A stretch of DNA of 64,000 bases from Dactylosporangium fulvum. GTDB taxonomy: Bacteria > Actinomycetota > Actinomycetes > Mycobacteriales > Micromonosporaceae. The notes beneath the pieces were generated by a model. It had not been told where the DNA came from. It was given only the letters and a program-made list of their open reading frames with translations, and did no database searches. Shown one piece after another: positions 8,308 to 16,651 of this stretch; the stretch's first letter is position 1, and each line of letters opens with the position of its first letter. The stretch is from the NCBI RefSeq assembly GCF_025137375.1, contig NZ_CP073720.1, forward strand, positions 2,008,501-2,072,500, read 5' to 3'. A program made the position numbers and the translations under genes.

Positions 8308-8742
8308 ATGACCACACGACCGCCGCTGGCCGAGCAGCTCGACATGCAACCCCACCCCGAGGGCGGCTGGTTCCGCGAGACCTGGCGCTCGCAGGTGAGG
8401 TTCTCGCCGGAGGGGTACGACGGCCCGCGCAGCGCCGCCACCGCGATCTACTTCCTGCTGCACCCGGGCGAGGAGTCCGCGTGGCACGTGGTGCGCTCCG
8501 ACGAGCTGTGGTTCTGGCACTCCGGCGGCCCGCTGGAGCTGCGCCTCGGCGGCTCCGGCGACGCGCCCGGCGAGGGGCCGGCGGCGGTCCTCGGCGCCGA
8601 CGTGGCCGCCGGCCAGCGCCCGCAGGTGCTGATCCCCGCGGGCGTGTGGCAGGCGGCCACCCCGATCGGCGCCGAACCGGTGCTCGTCAGCTGCGTCGTC
8701 GCGCCCGGCTTCGACTTCGCCGACTTCCGGCTGGCCCACTAG
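8308..8742 (+). CDS. DUF985-family cupin protein
   Basis: 144 residues from ATG 8308, closely following the DUF985 pattern: LDMQPHPEGGWFRETWRS, AATAIYFLLHPGEESAWHVV, DELWFWHSGGPLEL, IPAGVWQAA, VSCVVAPGFDFADFRLA. Conserved His and Glu residues sit in the cupin barrel. The family is related to sugar-nucleotide epimerase-like cupins but has no settled reaction. It is convergent with the NlpC/P60 gene, 9 bp downstream. Confidence 0.85.
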   Translation: MTTRPPLAEQLDMQPHPEGGWFRETWRSQVRFSPEGYDGPRSAATAIYFLLHPGEESAWHVVRSDELWFWHSGGPLELRLGGSGDAPGEGPAAVLGADVAAGQRPQVLIPAGVWQAATPIGAEPVLVSCVVAPGFDFADFRLAH

Positions 8743-8751
8743 CGGCGGGCG

Positions 8752-9504
8752 TCAGCCGACGATCCGGCGGGCGTACCGGAAGTCGTAGATCGGCGAGACC
8801 TTCACCCCGCCGCGCTCGGTCGACGCGTGCACGATGCGCCCGCCGCCGATGTAGATCCCGACGTGTCCGCTGGACGGGAACACGAGGTCGCCCGGGCGCA
8901 ACTCGCCCCGGCCCACCGGCCTTCCCCTGCCGGCGAGCCCGCCCGTGGTGCGGGGCAGGCTGACCCCGATCCGTCGGTACGCGGCGACGACGAGCCCCGA
9001 GCAGTCGAACCGGTCCGGTCCGGCCGACCCGAAGGCGTACCCCTTGCCGACCTGCGCCGTCGCGAACCCGACGACCGTGCCGTCCCCGCCGGCGGCCGGC
9101 TGGACGGGCCGGGTCGTCGTGGTGCGGATGCGGGGCCGGTTCGGCGGCGCCGCAGTGCGCGGCTTCGACCTGGTCGCCTTGCGCTGCGCGGTGCTCTTCC
9201 CCGCACCGCCCGCCCGCGGCGCGGCCGTGCGCTCAGTGACCTTGCGCCGCGGCCCCGGTGCCCGCTCCGGAACCTGCGCGGCCGGCGGTGCCGGGCGCAG
9301 CCGCCGCTCGACGGACCTGAGTTCGACGAGCCGGTCGGCCCGGGCCGGCTCCTGGGCTGCCCCGACGAACACGTACGGGGTCTGGGTGACGACGATGCCC
9401 GCAGCAGGCGGGCTGTTGAGTGTTCCGGCGACAACAGCGGCGCACGCGATGGTGCAGACGGTGGTCGCGGCCGCGAGATTGCGGCGTAACGGATGTGTGG
9501 ACAG
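8752..9504 (-). CDS. Secreted NlpC/P60 peptidoglycan hydrolase
   Basis: About 250 residues. An N-terminal hydrophobic segment (AAATTVCTIACAAVVAGTL) precedes a long basic Pro/Arg-rich linker (about 60-145) and a C-terminal NlpC/P60 domain. That domain carries the catalytic Cys in FDCSGLVVAAYRRIG, the His in SSGHVGIYIGGG and a further conserved His in RIVHASTE. It probably cuts stem peptides in the wall. The start is odd: no ATG, GTG or TTG precedes the signal segment closely. The best option is a CTG at 9504 with GGGGAG five bases upstream; the remote ORF start at 9657 lacks support. The RBS lies inside a hairpin (see 9504-9533). Confidence 0.8.
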   Translation of the reverse strand: MSTHPLRRNLAAATTVCTIACAAVVAGTLNSPPAAGIVVTQTPYVFVGAAQEPARADRLVELRSVERRLRPAPPAAQVPERAPGPRRKVTERTAAPRAGGAGKSTAQRKATRSKPRTAAPPNRPRIRTTTTRPVQPAAGGDGTVVGFATAQVGKGYAFGSAGPDRFDCSGLVVAAYRRIGVSLPRTTGGLAGRGRPVGRGELRPGDLVFPSSGHVGIYIGGGRIVHASTERGGVKVSPIYDFRYARRIVG

Positions 9505-9533
9505 TGAGACTCCCCGCTCGGCCCGGGGCTCAC
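9504..9533 (-). promoter_or_regulatory. Hairpin covering the ribosome binding site of the NlpC/P60 gene
   Basis: On the minus strand GTGAG-CCCC (9533-9525) can pair with GGGG-AGT-CTCAC (9515-9504), leaving a 9-nt loop and a 3-nt bulge. The 3' arm contains the putative RBS and ends on the proposed CTG start. If the CTG is the real start, this stem could lower translation initiation. I found no match to the c-di-AMP riboswitch that often precedes such genes. Confidence 0.35.
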
Positions 9534-9741
9534 CTGCGCATTCCGGCCGGCTCGCACGAATGGTGGTGCGCGCCGCGTGACCGCCCGTCGAAGCACTCCC
9601 ACGGACGACCTCCGGAAACCCGGGCAATGATGATTGCCGAGTGCCAGATTTGCACATCTTCCCGACAGCAAAGGCATTTCCGGCAAATTGCCATTGGCGG
9701 GCGCGGCTTTCTGCGGTACCGCCGGGAAAAGCGCCCGTCGA

Positions 9742-10221
9742 TCAGGCCTGCGGTTCGGCCTCGGAGACGTCGGCGACGGTGGCCTTCAGCACCTCGATCG
9801 CGGCGTCGGCGGCCACGGCGAGCGCGACCCCGTGCCGCCCGCCACCCAGCGTGATCTCCCGCCCCCGGACCCGCTCGTCGGCGATGACCGGCCAGGCGGT
9901 CGTCGACCCGAACGGCGTGATCGTGCCCCGCTCGTAGCCGGTCGCCTCCTTGGCGGTCGCCGCGTCCGGCATCGAGACCCGGTTGACCCCGAGGAGCGCC
10001 CGCAGCTTCGGCCAGGAGATGACCCGGTCGCCCGGCACCAGCACGAACCGGAACGAGTCGTCCGTCAGCCGCACCACGATCGTCTTCACCACGTCGGGCA
10101 CGGCCACGCCACGCGCCTCGGCCGCCTCCGCGAGGCTGCGGACCGGCCCGTGCTCGACCACCCGGTAGGCGATCCCGGTCGCGGCGACCCCCTCGACGGC
10201 GGGGTTCGGCCCCTGGCTCAT
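9742..10221 (-). CDS. YbaK/EbsC-type aminoacyl-tRNA deacylase (trans-editing domain)
   Basis: 159 residues from ATG 10221. The YbaK core is visible: VVKTIVVRLTDDSFRFVLVPGDR, with the conserved Lys, then ATAKEATGYERGTITPFG and VIADERV. Members hydrolyse mischarged tRNAs such as Cys- or Ala-tRNA(Pro). It is followed, about 140 bp upstream on the same strand, by an F420-type oxidoreductase gene. Which mischarged tRNA it edits cannot be told from sequence alone. Confidence 0.87.
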   Translation of the reverse strand: MSQGPNPAVEGVAATGIAYRVVEHGPVRSLAEAAEARGVAVPDVVKTIVVRLTDDSFRFVLVPGDRVISWPKLRALLGVNRVSMPDAATAKEATGYERGTITPFGSTTAWPVIADERVRGREITLGGGRHGVALAVAADAAIEVLKATVADVSEAEPQA

Positions 10222-10360
10222 GCGTCGCTCCGTTCCTCGGCCGGGTCGGTCGCGCCAACGGTACTGCGATCCGGCTCCCGTTCGGCACCGAGCGCGTCCA
10301 GCGGCCGCACCGGTGACCGGCTCCGTCCACGGCATGAAGCCCTCCGTGTCCCGGCGGCGG

Positions 10361-11245
10361 TCAGGGGACCAGCGGGCGGACCTCCTGCGCGACGAAGCGC
10401 ATGAAGCCCTCCGGGTCCGGGTCGTCCGGGGTCGGCTGCAGGACCACGGTGTCGGCCCCGGCCTCCGCCCAGCGGCGCACCGCGTCGGCGACGGTCTCCG
10501 CGTCACCGGCGACGGTCACGTCGGCCGGGTCCACACCGCGCTCGGCGTAGCCCCACTTCACGTGCTCGGCCGCCATGCGCTCCGCGGCGTCGGGACCGGT
10601 CGCCGCGTGCAGGTAGACGACAACCGGGTGCGGGTCGGTCCGTCCCGCGGCTCGGCGCCCCTCGTCGATCAGGCGCCGCGCGGCCCGTACACCCTCGATG
10701 TCCGTGCCGCCGGTCAGGATGGTCCCGTCGGAGACCTCACCCGACAGCCGCAGGGTCCGCGGGCCGGTGGCGCCGGCGAGCACCGCCGCGCCCGTGGTCG
10801 GCGGCCAGTCCAGCGCCACGCCGTCCAGCCGCACGTATCGCCCCTCGACGGTGACCCGCTCGCCGCGCAACAGGGCCCGCAGCGCCGACGTGTACTCGCG
10901 CAGCAGCGTCAGCGGCGAATCCGCGCGGGCGCCGACCTGGCCCATCCAGCTCTGCACACCGTGGCCGACACCGACGATCGCCCGGTCCGGGAACAGCCGG
11001 AACAGCGTGGCCAGCTCCATCCCGGTGATGGCCACGTTGCGCAGCGGCACCGGCAGCAGGCCGACCCCGACCCGCAGCCGCGACGACCACGCCAGCGCCG
11101 CGGAAGCGGTGGCGATCCCGCTCTCCAGGAAGCAGTCCTCCCACAGCCACAACTCCTCCAGCCCGGCCTCGTCGGCGGCCCGGACGACGGACCGCAGTTG
11201 TTCCGGCGGAAGCTGGGGCAGGAACACGGCGCCGAGAGTCGTCAT
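10361..11245 (-). CDS. LLM-class (F420/FMN-dependent luciferase-like) oxidoreductase
   Basis: 294 residues forming a luciferase-like TIM barrel: MTTLGAVFLPQLPPEQL, WEDCFLESGIATASAALAWSS, LRVGVGLLPVPLRN, MELATLFRLFPDRAIVGVGHGVQ, and a late AEAGADTVVLQPTPDDPDPEG. This matches the actinobacterial F420-dependent TIGR03621/LLM type. The substrate is not predictable. The Gly-His-Gly at about 95-97 fits cofactor binding in this class. Confidence 0.85.
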   Translation of the reverse strand: MTTLGAVFLPQLPPEQLRSVVRAADEAGLEELWLWEDCFLESGIATASAALAWSSRLRVGVGLLPVPLRNVAITGMELATLFRLFPDRAIVGVGHGVQSWMGQVGARADSPLTLLREYTSALRALLRGERVTVEGRYVRLDGVALDWPPTTGAAVLAGATGPRTLRLSGEVSDGTILTGGTDIEGVRAARRLIDEGRRAAGRTDPHPVVVYLHAATGPDAAERMAAEHVKWGYAERGVDPADVTVAGDAETVADAVRRWAEAGADTVVLQPTPDDPDPEGFMRFVAQEVRPLVP

Positions 11246-11384
11246 GCCCGCCAGTCTGTCACGGTTGATCTCATAAACAGTATTGACGGGACAAAACGTC
11301 GGGTCCGTTCATCGACGTTCCGCTCTGCGGGTGTCTCCTCCTGGCTTCGGCGGAGCCCACCGAGGCCGGTGCCGACCGCGTTGT

Positions 11385-12299
11385 CTATGCGTCCACGCGC
11401 ACGACGGTGTAGGTCGTCTCCGGCGTCGGCGTCGCCACGTTGAAGCGGGCGTTCACCGCGTAGAGCCGCGAGCCGAACCCGGCGACGGTCGCCGGAATGT
11501 CGAACTTCGGGTGGGTGATCTCGTCGACCAGGACGGCCTCGGCCAGGTCGGGGCGGAGCCGGAACTTGGCGATGACGTTGAAGAAGTTGCGCACGACGTA
11601 GAGGTGCTGCCCGCGGCGCAGCAGGCCGTCGCCCTGCAGGACACTTGCCCCGCCGAGGTCGATCCGCTGTGCCGTGCCGCGCGCCGGGTCGAACGAGAAC
11701 AGCCGGTCGGCGAGCATCTGCACGATGATCAGCCGCCCGTCCGGTGTCGCCTCGATCCCGTTGTTGAACCCGGCCGCGTCGCCGAGCTCGCCGGGGAGCT
11801 GGACGGTCCGCACGGCGGACTGGCCGGGCAGGCGTCCGGACCGGTCGAGCGGCACCACGTAGAGCACGGGCTGGTAGGAGTCGGTGAAATACGCGGCCTT
11901 CGGGGTGACGACGACGTCGTTGACGAACGTGCCGCCGAAGCTGTACTGCGCGAGGGTCTTGCCGGACGCGCTGTAGACGGTCGCGCCGCCGGTGCCGGCC
12001 CCGGCCGCCCACAGCCGCTGGTGCGTGTCGAACTCGAGGCCGAGTGCCGCGCCTCCGGTGCGCCCGGGGACGAACGTCCCGCCCCGGCCGGTGAGGACAC
12101 TGCCCCGGTAGATCGCGCCGGTGTCGAGCGAACCGACGTAGAACGTCGGGCCCCGGCCGGCCGTGATGCCCTCCGGCTGGAAGCCCGCCGGCAGGTCGAT
12201 GATCTCCGGGAACACCGTGCCGGCGTATGCTGCCCCGCCGGGGATCGCCAGGCCGGCCGCGACTCCGGCGGCACCGGCGAGCAACGCGCGTCTGTGCAT
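11385..12299 (-). CDS. Secreted SMP-30/gluconolactonase-like beta-propeller protein
   Basis: 304 residues from ATG 12299, preceded by GGGGTGG; a GTG at 12308 is an alternative. A twin-Arg-like signal (HRRALLAGAAGVAAGLAIPG, then GAAYA) suggests Tat or Sec export. The mature part has propeller-like repeats: LPAGFQPEGITAGRGPTFYV, GALGLEFDTHQRLWAAGAG-type, AAGFNNGIEATPDGRLIIVQ, LLRRGQHLYVVRNFFN. Such proteins are often mis-annotated as superoxide dismutase. Lactonase activity is possible but unproven. It is separated by 15 bp from the upstream glycosidase gene and probably co-transcribed with it. Confidence 0.78.
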   Translation of the reverse strand: MHRRALLAGAAGVAAGLAIPGGAAYAGTVFPEIIDLPAGFQPEGITAGRGPTFYVGSLDTGAIYRGSVLTGRGGTFVPGRTGGAALGLEFDTHQRLWAAGAGTGGATVYSASGKTLAQYSFGGTFVNDVVVTPKAAYFTDSYQPVLYVVPLDRSGRLPGQSAVRTVQLPGELGDAAGFNNGIEATPDGRLIIVQMLADRLFSFDPARGTAQRIDLGGASVLQGDGLLRRGQHLYVVRNFFNVIAKFRLRPDLAEAVLVDEITHPKFDIPATVAGFGSRLYAVNARFNVATPTPETTYTVVRVDA

Positions 12300-12314
12300 G
12301 AAATCCACCCCGTT

Positions 12315-14162
12315 TCAGATCTCACTGCGGACCGGCAGCATCCTACCGAGGAATGCCGACTCGTAGATGACCGCTCCGGCAGGTGGGACGGTCAGCTCCA
12401 CCGACTTCCCGTTGCGCCGCTCGACCCGCACCCGGGTGCCCTCGCGGTCCTTCTCGGTGCTGTACACGCAGGTGAGCTCGTCACCCGTGGCGTGCAGCCC
12501 GTCGTCGACGGTCACCCAGGCCGTGTGCGCCCGGTCCGGATCGGTGTTCACGGCGACAAGCACCTCGTGGTCGGCGAAGATCCGCGACCACGGCAGCAGT
12601 CCGCGCGCGGTCGGCAGCTCGAACCGGACCCCGTCGACCGACACCGGCCGCAGGTACTGCCGCCCCCTCCGCAGCGCGGGTGTCCGCCGCCGCACGTCGA
12701 GGATCCGGGCCAGCTCCCGGTAGGTGGGGTGCTCCTCGTCGAAGGCGTGCGCGCCGCGGCTGCGGAACGGGCCGAACCGCCCGCCGAACATCGCCTCACG
12801 GATGTACCGGTCGTCGCCGCCCCGGCCGTCGAAGTGCTGCTCGCCGCCGTAGTACACGCACGGGATGCCGAGTGTCGTCGCGTTCAGCGCGAGCGCGACC
12901 AGGGTGAGCCGGTCGCCGAGCTCGTCGGCCGCGAACCGCGCCTTGTTGTCGCCCTTACGGACCTGGTCGTGGTCGTCGTAGCCGGTCACGACCTTGTCCC
13001 GGAACCACGTGTGCGACTCCCGCCCGACCTGCAGCGAGTTGCGGAACAGGTCGAAGTACTCGCGCGGCTCCCGCAGCCCTTTCGCCGTCGACTCCAGGCG
13101 GTCCTGCACGTCCGCGATGCCGAGCGCCGCGTCCATGCCCACCTCGTCCAGGGTGCGGTACGCGAAGGCGCGGTCCCCGGTGATCTCGGCGATGAGGTAG
13201 AACCGCTCCTTGCCGATCGACTGCGCGAACTCGTGGATCGCCGACGCGAAGTACCGCGCGGCGCCGGGGTCCAGGTGTTTCACCGTGTCGACGCGGAACC
13301 CGTCCAGGTCGGCGAAGGCGATCCAGAACTGGTACGCCCGGGTGAGCGCGACCAGCGCCGGAGACGGCCGGTAGGCGTCGGCCGGCCCGCTGCCGAGCGT
13401 GATGTCCTTGAGCCCGACGAAGTCCCCTTCGAGATACTCCGGGTATCGATCCCAGTGGACGATCCGCCCCTTGCCGGTGAAGGTGCCGAGCCGTTGCAGT
13501 TCGGCGGGCCAGACCGCGCCGTCGGGCCACGCCTCGGGCACGTCGCCGAACTGCAGGGTCGGCTGCCCGTGCGCGTCGCGGAACCCGCGGACGTCGTAGG
13601 CCGATCCCATCCAGGGCGGCTGCCGGTCCGGCTCGTAGGCGAACACGTCCCCGGCGTGGTTGAGCACGACGTCGAGCACCACACGGATCCCCGTCGCATG
13701 CGCCTCGGCGACGAGGTCCCTCAGCTCCTCGGCGGTGCCGAAGTGCGGATCGACGGCGAGGAAGTTCTGGATCCCGTAGCCGTGGTAGCTGGGCCGGCCG
13801 GCCACCTGCTTGAGCACCGGACTGACCCAGACGGCGGTGATCCCGAGCCGCCGCAGGTATCCGAGCTTGCTCCGCAGCCCCGCGAGGTTCCCGCCCACCC
13901 AGTCGGCCCCGGCGGCCCGCCACAGTGTGGCCTCTTCCTCGGTGCGCACAGCGTTACCGTGGTCGCCGGCGCTGATGAGCGGCGTTCCGCCCCGATCGAC
14001 GAGCCGCCCGGCATTGTCGCGGCACCCGGTCTCGCGACCGTCCGAGAAGCGGTCCACCATCAGGAAGTAGAGGACTTCGTCTTCCCAGGCGGCAGGCGAG
14101 GGGTGGAACGCCCGCCGCGTGAGGCCGGCAAAATCCACATCGGCAACCCGCCGCAACTCCAT
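12315..14162 (-). CDS. Glycoside hydrolase family 13 (alpha-amylase superfamily) enzyme
   Basis: 615 residues. The N-terminal FLMVDRFSDG and WVSPVLKQV motifs begin the (beta/alpha)8 barrel. The four GH13 regions are present: VVLDVVLNHAG; DGFRVDTVKHLD with the nucleophile Asp; FYLIAEITGD with the acid/base Glu; and VTGYDDHDQ with the transition-state Asp. A C-terminal beta-domain ends the protein. No signal peptide is visible, so it is likely intracellular. Exact specificity (alpha-amylase, neopullulanase or cyclomaltodextrinase) is open. It lies 15 bp upstream of the secreted propeller gene. Confidence 0.9.
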   Translation of the reverse strand: MELRRVADVDFAGLTRRAFHPSPAAWEDEVLYFLMVDRFSDGRETGCRDNAGRLVDRGGTPLISAGDHGNAVRTEEEATLWRAAGADWVGGNLAGLRSKLGYLRRLGITAVWVSPVLKQVAGRPSYHGYGIQNFLAVDPHFGTAEELRDLVAEAHATGIRVVLDVVLNHAGDVFAYEPDRQPPWMGSAYDVRGFRDAHGQPTLQFGDVPEAWPDGAVWPAELQRLGTFTGKGRIVHWDRYPEYLEGDFVGLKDITLGSGPADAYRPSPALVALTRAYQFWIAFADLDGFRVDTVKHLDPGAARYFASAIHEFAQSIGKERFYLIAEITGDRAFAYRTLDEVGMDAALGIADVQDRLESTAKGLREPREYFDLFRNSLQVGRESHTWFRDKVVTGYDDHDQVRKGDNKARFAADELGDRLTLVALALNATTLGIPCVYYGGEQHFDGRGGDDRYIREAMFGGRFGPFRSRGAHAFDEEHPTYRELARILDVRRRTPALRRGRQYLRPVSVDGVRFELPTARGLLPWSRIFADHEVLVAVNTDPDRAHTAWVTVDDGLHATGDELTCVYSTEKDREGTRVRVERRNGKSVELTVPPAGAVIYESAFLGRMLPVRSEI

Positions 14163-14218
14163 CGACGCCCTCCGACTCTCCGAGTGCGCCCGATCCTGCC
14201 ACGCCGAACGGCGGCCCG

Positions 14219-16375
14219 TCAGTCATCGCCTGCGACCGACCCCTGATTGAGCGCTCGTTTCCGCAGGTCGTCGAGCAACCGCAGCGCCCCGTCGGGCTCC
14301 TGCACCTGCCAGAACATCCAGCCGTTCCAAGACTGCTTCTCGAGCACCGCCGCGGCGGCGGGTGAGGCGGCTTCGAACTCCTCACCGGACTCGACCCGGA
14401 TCTTGGCCTTGTCGGTCAGCACGGCCCGGTAGTCGGTGCCGCGATAAGCGCCGACCAACTGCGCGCCCGCCGTCAGCTGGCCCTTCTCCATGAGATCGCG
14501 CAGCGACACGTCGAACCGGACCCGCGTGCGCTCCTTGGGCTGTTGCGGGGCGATCTCGGGCACCACCAGCCCGTACTGCTCCGGCTTCCACACCAGCTCG
14601 CACAGTCTGCGGTACAACTCCTGACGGCTGTCGATGGCGGCCGGGTCGAACTCGTCGGCGAAGGGCGTGAACGGCAGGTTGTGTGCCTCGACCGTTCGCA
14701 GGAACGTCGGATTGTTCTGATAGCAGTCCGGGTGCAGCGACCGTACGAGCAGATGCTGTCCCATGTAGTGCGGAAGCTTCTTCGCGTACGGCATGTCGCC
14801 GAAGCTGGCGTTGAAGTCCTTCGGCAGCAGCAGGAGAGCCCCGAACCGGTTCCGGAGGTCGGCGAACTTCCGGCGCGGGATGGTCGGCTGGTAGGAGAAC
14901 TTGTCCGCCCAGATGTGTTCGATCTCGAACGGCGGCTGGTCCTTCCCCGAGCGGGTGTAGTCGGCGAAGGTGTGCCCGGTCCGGCACTGCTGGTCGAGCC
15001 ACGACGCCATCCGCGCCAGGATGTACTTCACGTAGGTCCGGTTGCGGGGCCGGAGCGAGAACGAGCTCACCGCCTCGAAACTGTCCGGGATCGCGGCGAC
15101 CTCCTCGCCGAGGCGCTTCGCCAGCGTGTCGGCATCCATCTCACGGATCTCCCGCGCCAGGGCGAAGAGCCGATGCTCCACCGCGGTGTACCGGAAATCA
15201 TGGGCGTTGACCATGCATCGCGCCACGAAGATGTCGAGGTAGCCGGCGACGAGGTTGGCCTTCCGGCGGAAGGTGACGTCGTCGTCGTCGACGGACAGCG
15301 TCGCGAGGATGAGCGGCAGCTGCAGCGTGACGGAGTTGTAGGCGTTGTAGTACAGCGGTTCCAGACCTGGCGTGAGGTGCCGGCTCGCCAGGAGCAGTTC
15401 GCGGTACCGCTTCGCGAGGTGGTCCATGTCGCGGAGCACGAACTGCCGGGCTCCGGCCGGGCGGTCCAGGTCGAGCCTCGCCTCGTGTTTGCGGACCCAC
15501 TTGTCGAAGGCGGAGCCGATGCCCTCGTCGTCGTCCGAACCGGCGGAGTGCTTTGCCCGCAGCCATGCCTTGACGAAGGCCGAATGCGCACCGGGATCGA
15601 TGTCGCTCAGGTCCGTCAACCGGCTCCGCCAGACCTGGTTGACGACGTCGCGATCGTCCGCGTCGACCTTCGCCAGCATGAAGCTCTTCAACATGTCGAG
15701 ACCTGTCAAGCGGAGCCCGCGGTCGTTCATCGTCTCGAAGATCTCCAGCGCGAGCCCGCTGTCGCCGGTTGAGATCTCAACGAGGGTGACCCGGTCGAGC
15801 AGCCAGTAGATGAAGTACGGAAGCTCCTCGTCCCGGAGATCCTCGGGGAAGTGTTTCTCGATGTCCGCGAAGCGGTCCCAGAGATTGCGGACCGAGGCGC
15901 TGGCGTTGACGGTGTCGAATTCGGTGCCCCGCAGCATCGCCTGCAGGCAGGGGCGCCGCTCCTCGTCCTCGACGGCGAAGACCTTCTGCCCGTAATGAGA
16001 GATGAAGACGAGGTTGTCGATCGAGTCGACCGCGTCCTCCCGGCCGTCCTGGATTCGACGGAGCCAGATCAGCAGCAGCATCAGCGTGGTGAGTCGCTGC
16101 TGGCCGTCGATCAGGTAGTTGACACCGTCCCGGCCGGAGGTGATGACCGGCCCGAGGAAGTACGGCTGGTACCGCGCGACGTCGAGCAGTTCGTGCTGCG
16201 GTGACCATTCCTTGACGAACCGGCCGGTGAGGTCGTTGATGAGTTCCTCGACCTGCTTCTCGGTCCAGGCGTATTCGCGCTGGTACGAGTCCAGTCCGTA
16301 GCGGCGTCCGTAGAAGACCTCGCGGATGGTGAGCGTCTTGCCCTGGATCTGATCGGTGACCCGCTGGCCGGACAT
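14219..16375 (-). CDS. GmrSD-like DUF262/DUF1524 nuclease with C-terminal RAMA-like domain
   Basis: 718 residues. The N-terminal DUF262 (ParB/Srx-like) domain has YQREYAWTEKQVEEL (31-45) and the hallmark DGQQR (90-94), followed by FETMNDRGLRLTGLDMLKS (213-231). The C-terminal DUF1524 HNH nuclease has FEIEHIWADKF (483-493) and NRFGALLLLPKDFNASFG (509-526). Residues about 623-707 (VSLRDLMEKGQLTAGAQLVG to NGWMFWQVQEPDGALRLLDD) fit the RAMA domain, thought to read modified DNA. GmrSD proteins are single-chain type IV enzymes that cut modified phage DNA. There is no adjacent methylase. Codon use is like the surroundings, and the gene lies between a glycosidase and a P450. Confidence 0.88.
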   Translation of the reverse strand: MSGQRVTDQIQGKTLTIREVFYGRRYGLDSYQREYAWTEKQVEELINDLTGRFVKEWSPQHELLDVARYQPYFLGPVITSGRDGVNYLIDGQQRLTTLMLLLIWLRRIQDGREDAVDSIDNLVFISHYGQKVFAVEDEERRPCLQAMLRGTEFDTVNASASVRNLWDRFADIEKHFPEDLRDEELPYFIYWLLDRVTLVEISTGDSGLALEIFETMNDRGLRLTGLDMLKSFMLAKVDADDRDVVNQVWRSRLTDLSDIDPGAHSAFVKAWLRAKHSAGSDDDEGIGSAFDKWVRKHEARLDLDRPAGARQFVLRDMDHLAKRYRELLLASRHLTPGLEPLYYNAYNSVTLQLPLILATLSVDDDDVTFRRKANLVAGYLDIFVARCMVNAHDFRYTAVEHRLFALAREIREMDADTLAKRLGEEVAAIPDSFEAVSSFSLRPRNRTYVKYILARMASWLDQQCRTGHTFADYTRSGKDQPPFEIEHIWADKFSYQPTIPRRKFADLRNRFGALLLLPKDFNASFGDMPYAKKLPHYMGQHLLVRSLHPDCYQNNPTFLRTVEAHNLPFTPFADEFDPAAIDSRQELYRRLCELVWKPEQYGLVVPEIAPQQPKERTRVRFDVSLRDLMEKGQLTAGAQLVGAYRGTDYRAVLTDKAKIRVESGEEFEAASPAAAAVLEKQSWNGWMFWQVQEPDGALRLLDDLRKRALNQGSVAGDD

Positions 16376-16651
16376 GAGAAACCTCCGACATCGTGACGAC
16401 TGCGGCAGTGACCGAACGTATCGAAGTGATCATGACTGATGCATCCTCGAACCGGCCCGCGATGCGTTACTGCTCAGCCACCCTGCCCACCCCTTCGACC
16501 GATGCGATTCCGGCGCCGTGCGCGTGACGTCCCGGTGTGGTTCCGGTACGCCGGCCGTGGTACGGCAGCCGGCCGGATACCGCCGGGGGAGCAGGCCCGG
16601 TGTCGTCGCCGATCCGACGTGACGCCGCCGCCGGTGGCCGACGCTGGCCGC

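Noticed and set aside
9505..9741. ydaO-type c-di-AMP riboswitch upstream of the NlpC/P60 gene
   Set aside because: The conserved purine-rich core and GGGGTGAA-type segment are not found on the minus strand.
10328..10410. Short direct repeat GCATGAAGCCCTCCG at about 10332 and 10398 around the LLM gene's stop
   Set aside because: Only about 15-18 bp, one copy codes for the GFMR segment of the LLM protein, and no element boundary is evident.
11283..14246. 987-aa plus-strand open frame
   Set aside because: Lies antisense to the propeller and GH13 genes. It has no motifs, and its composition is that of a shadow frame.
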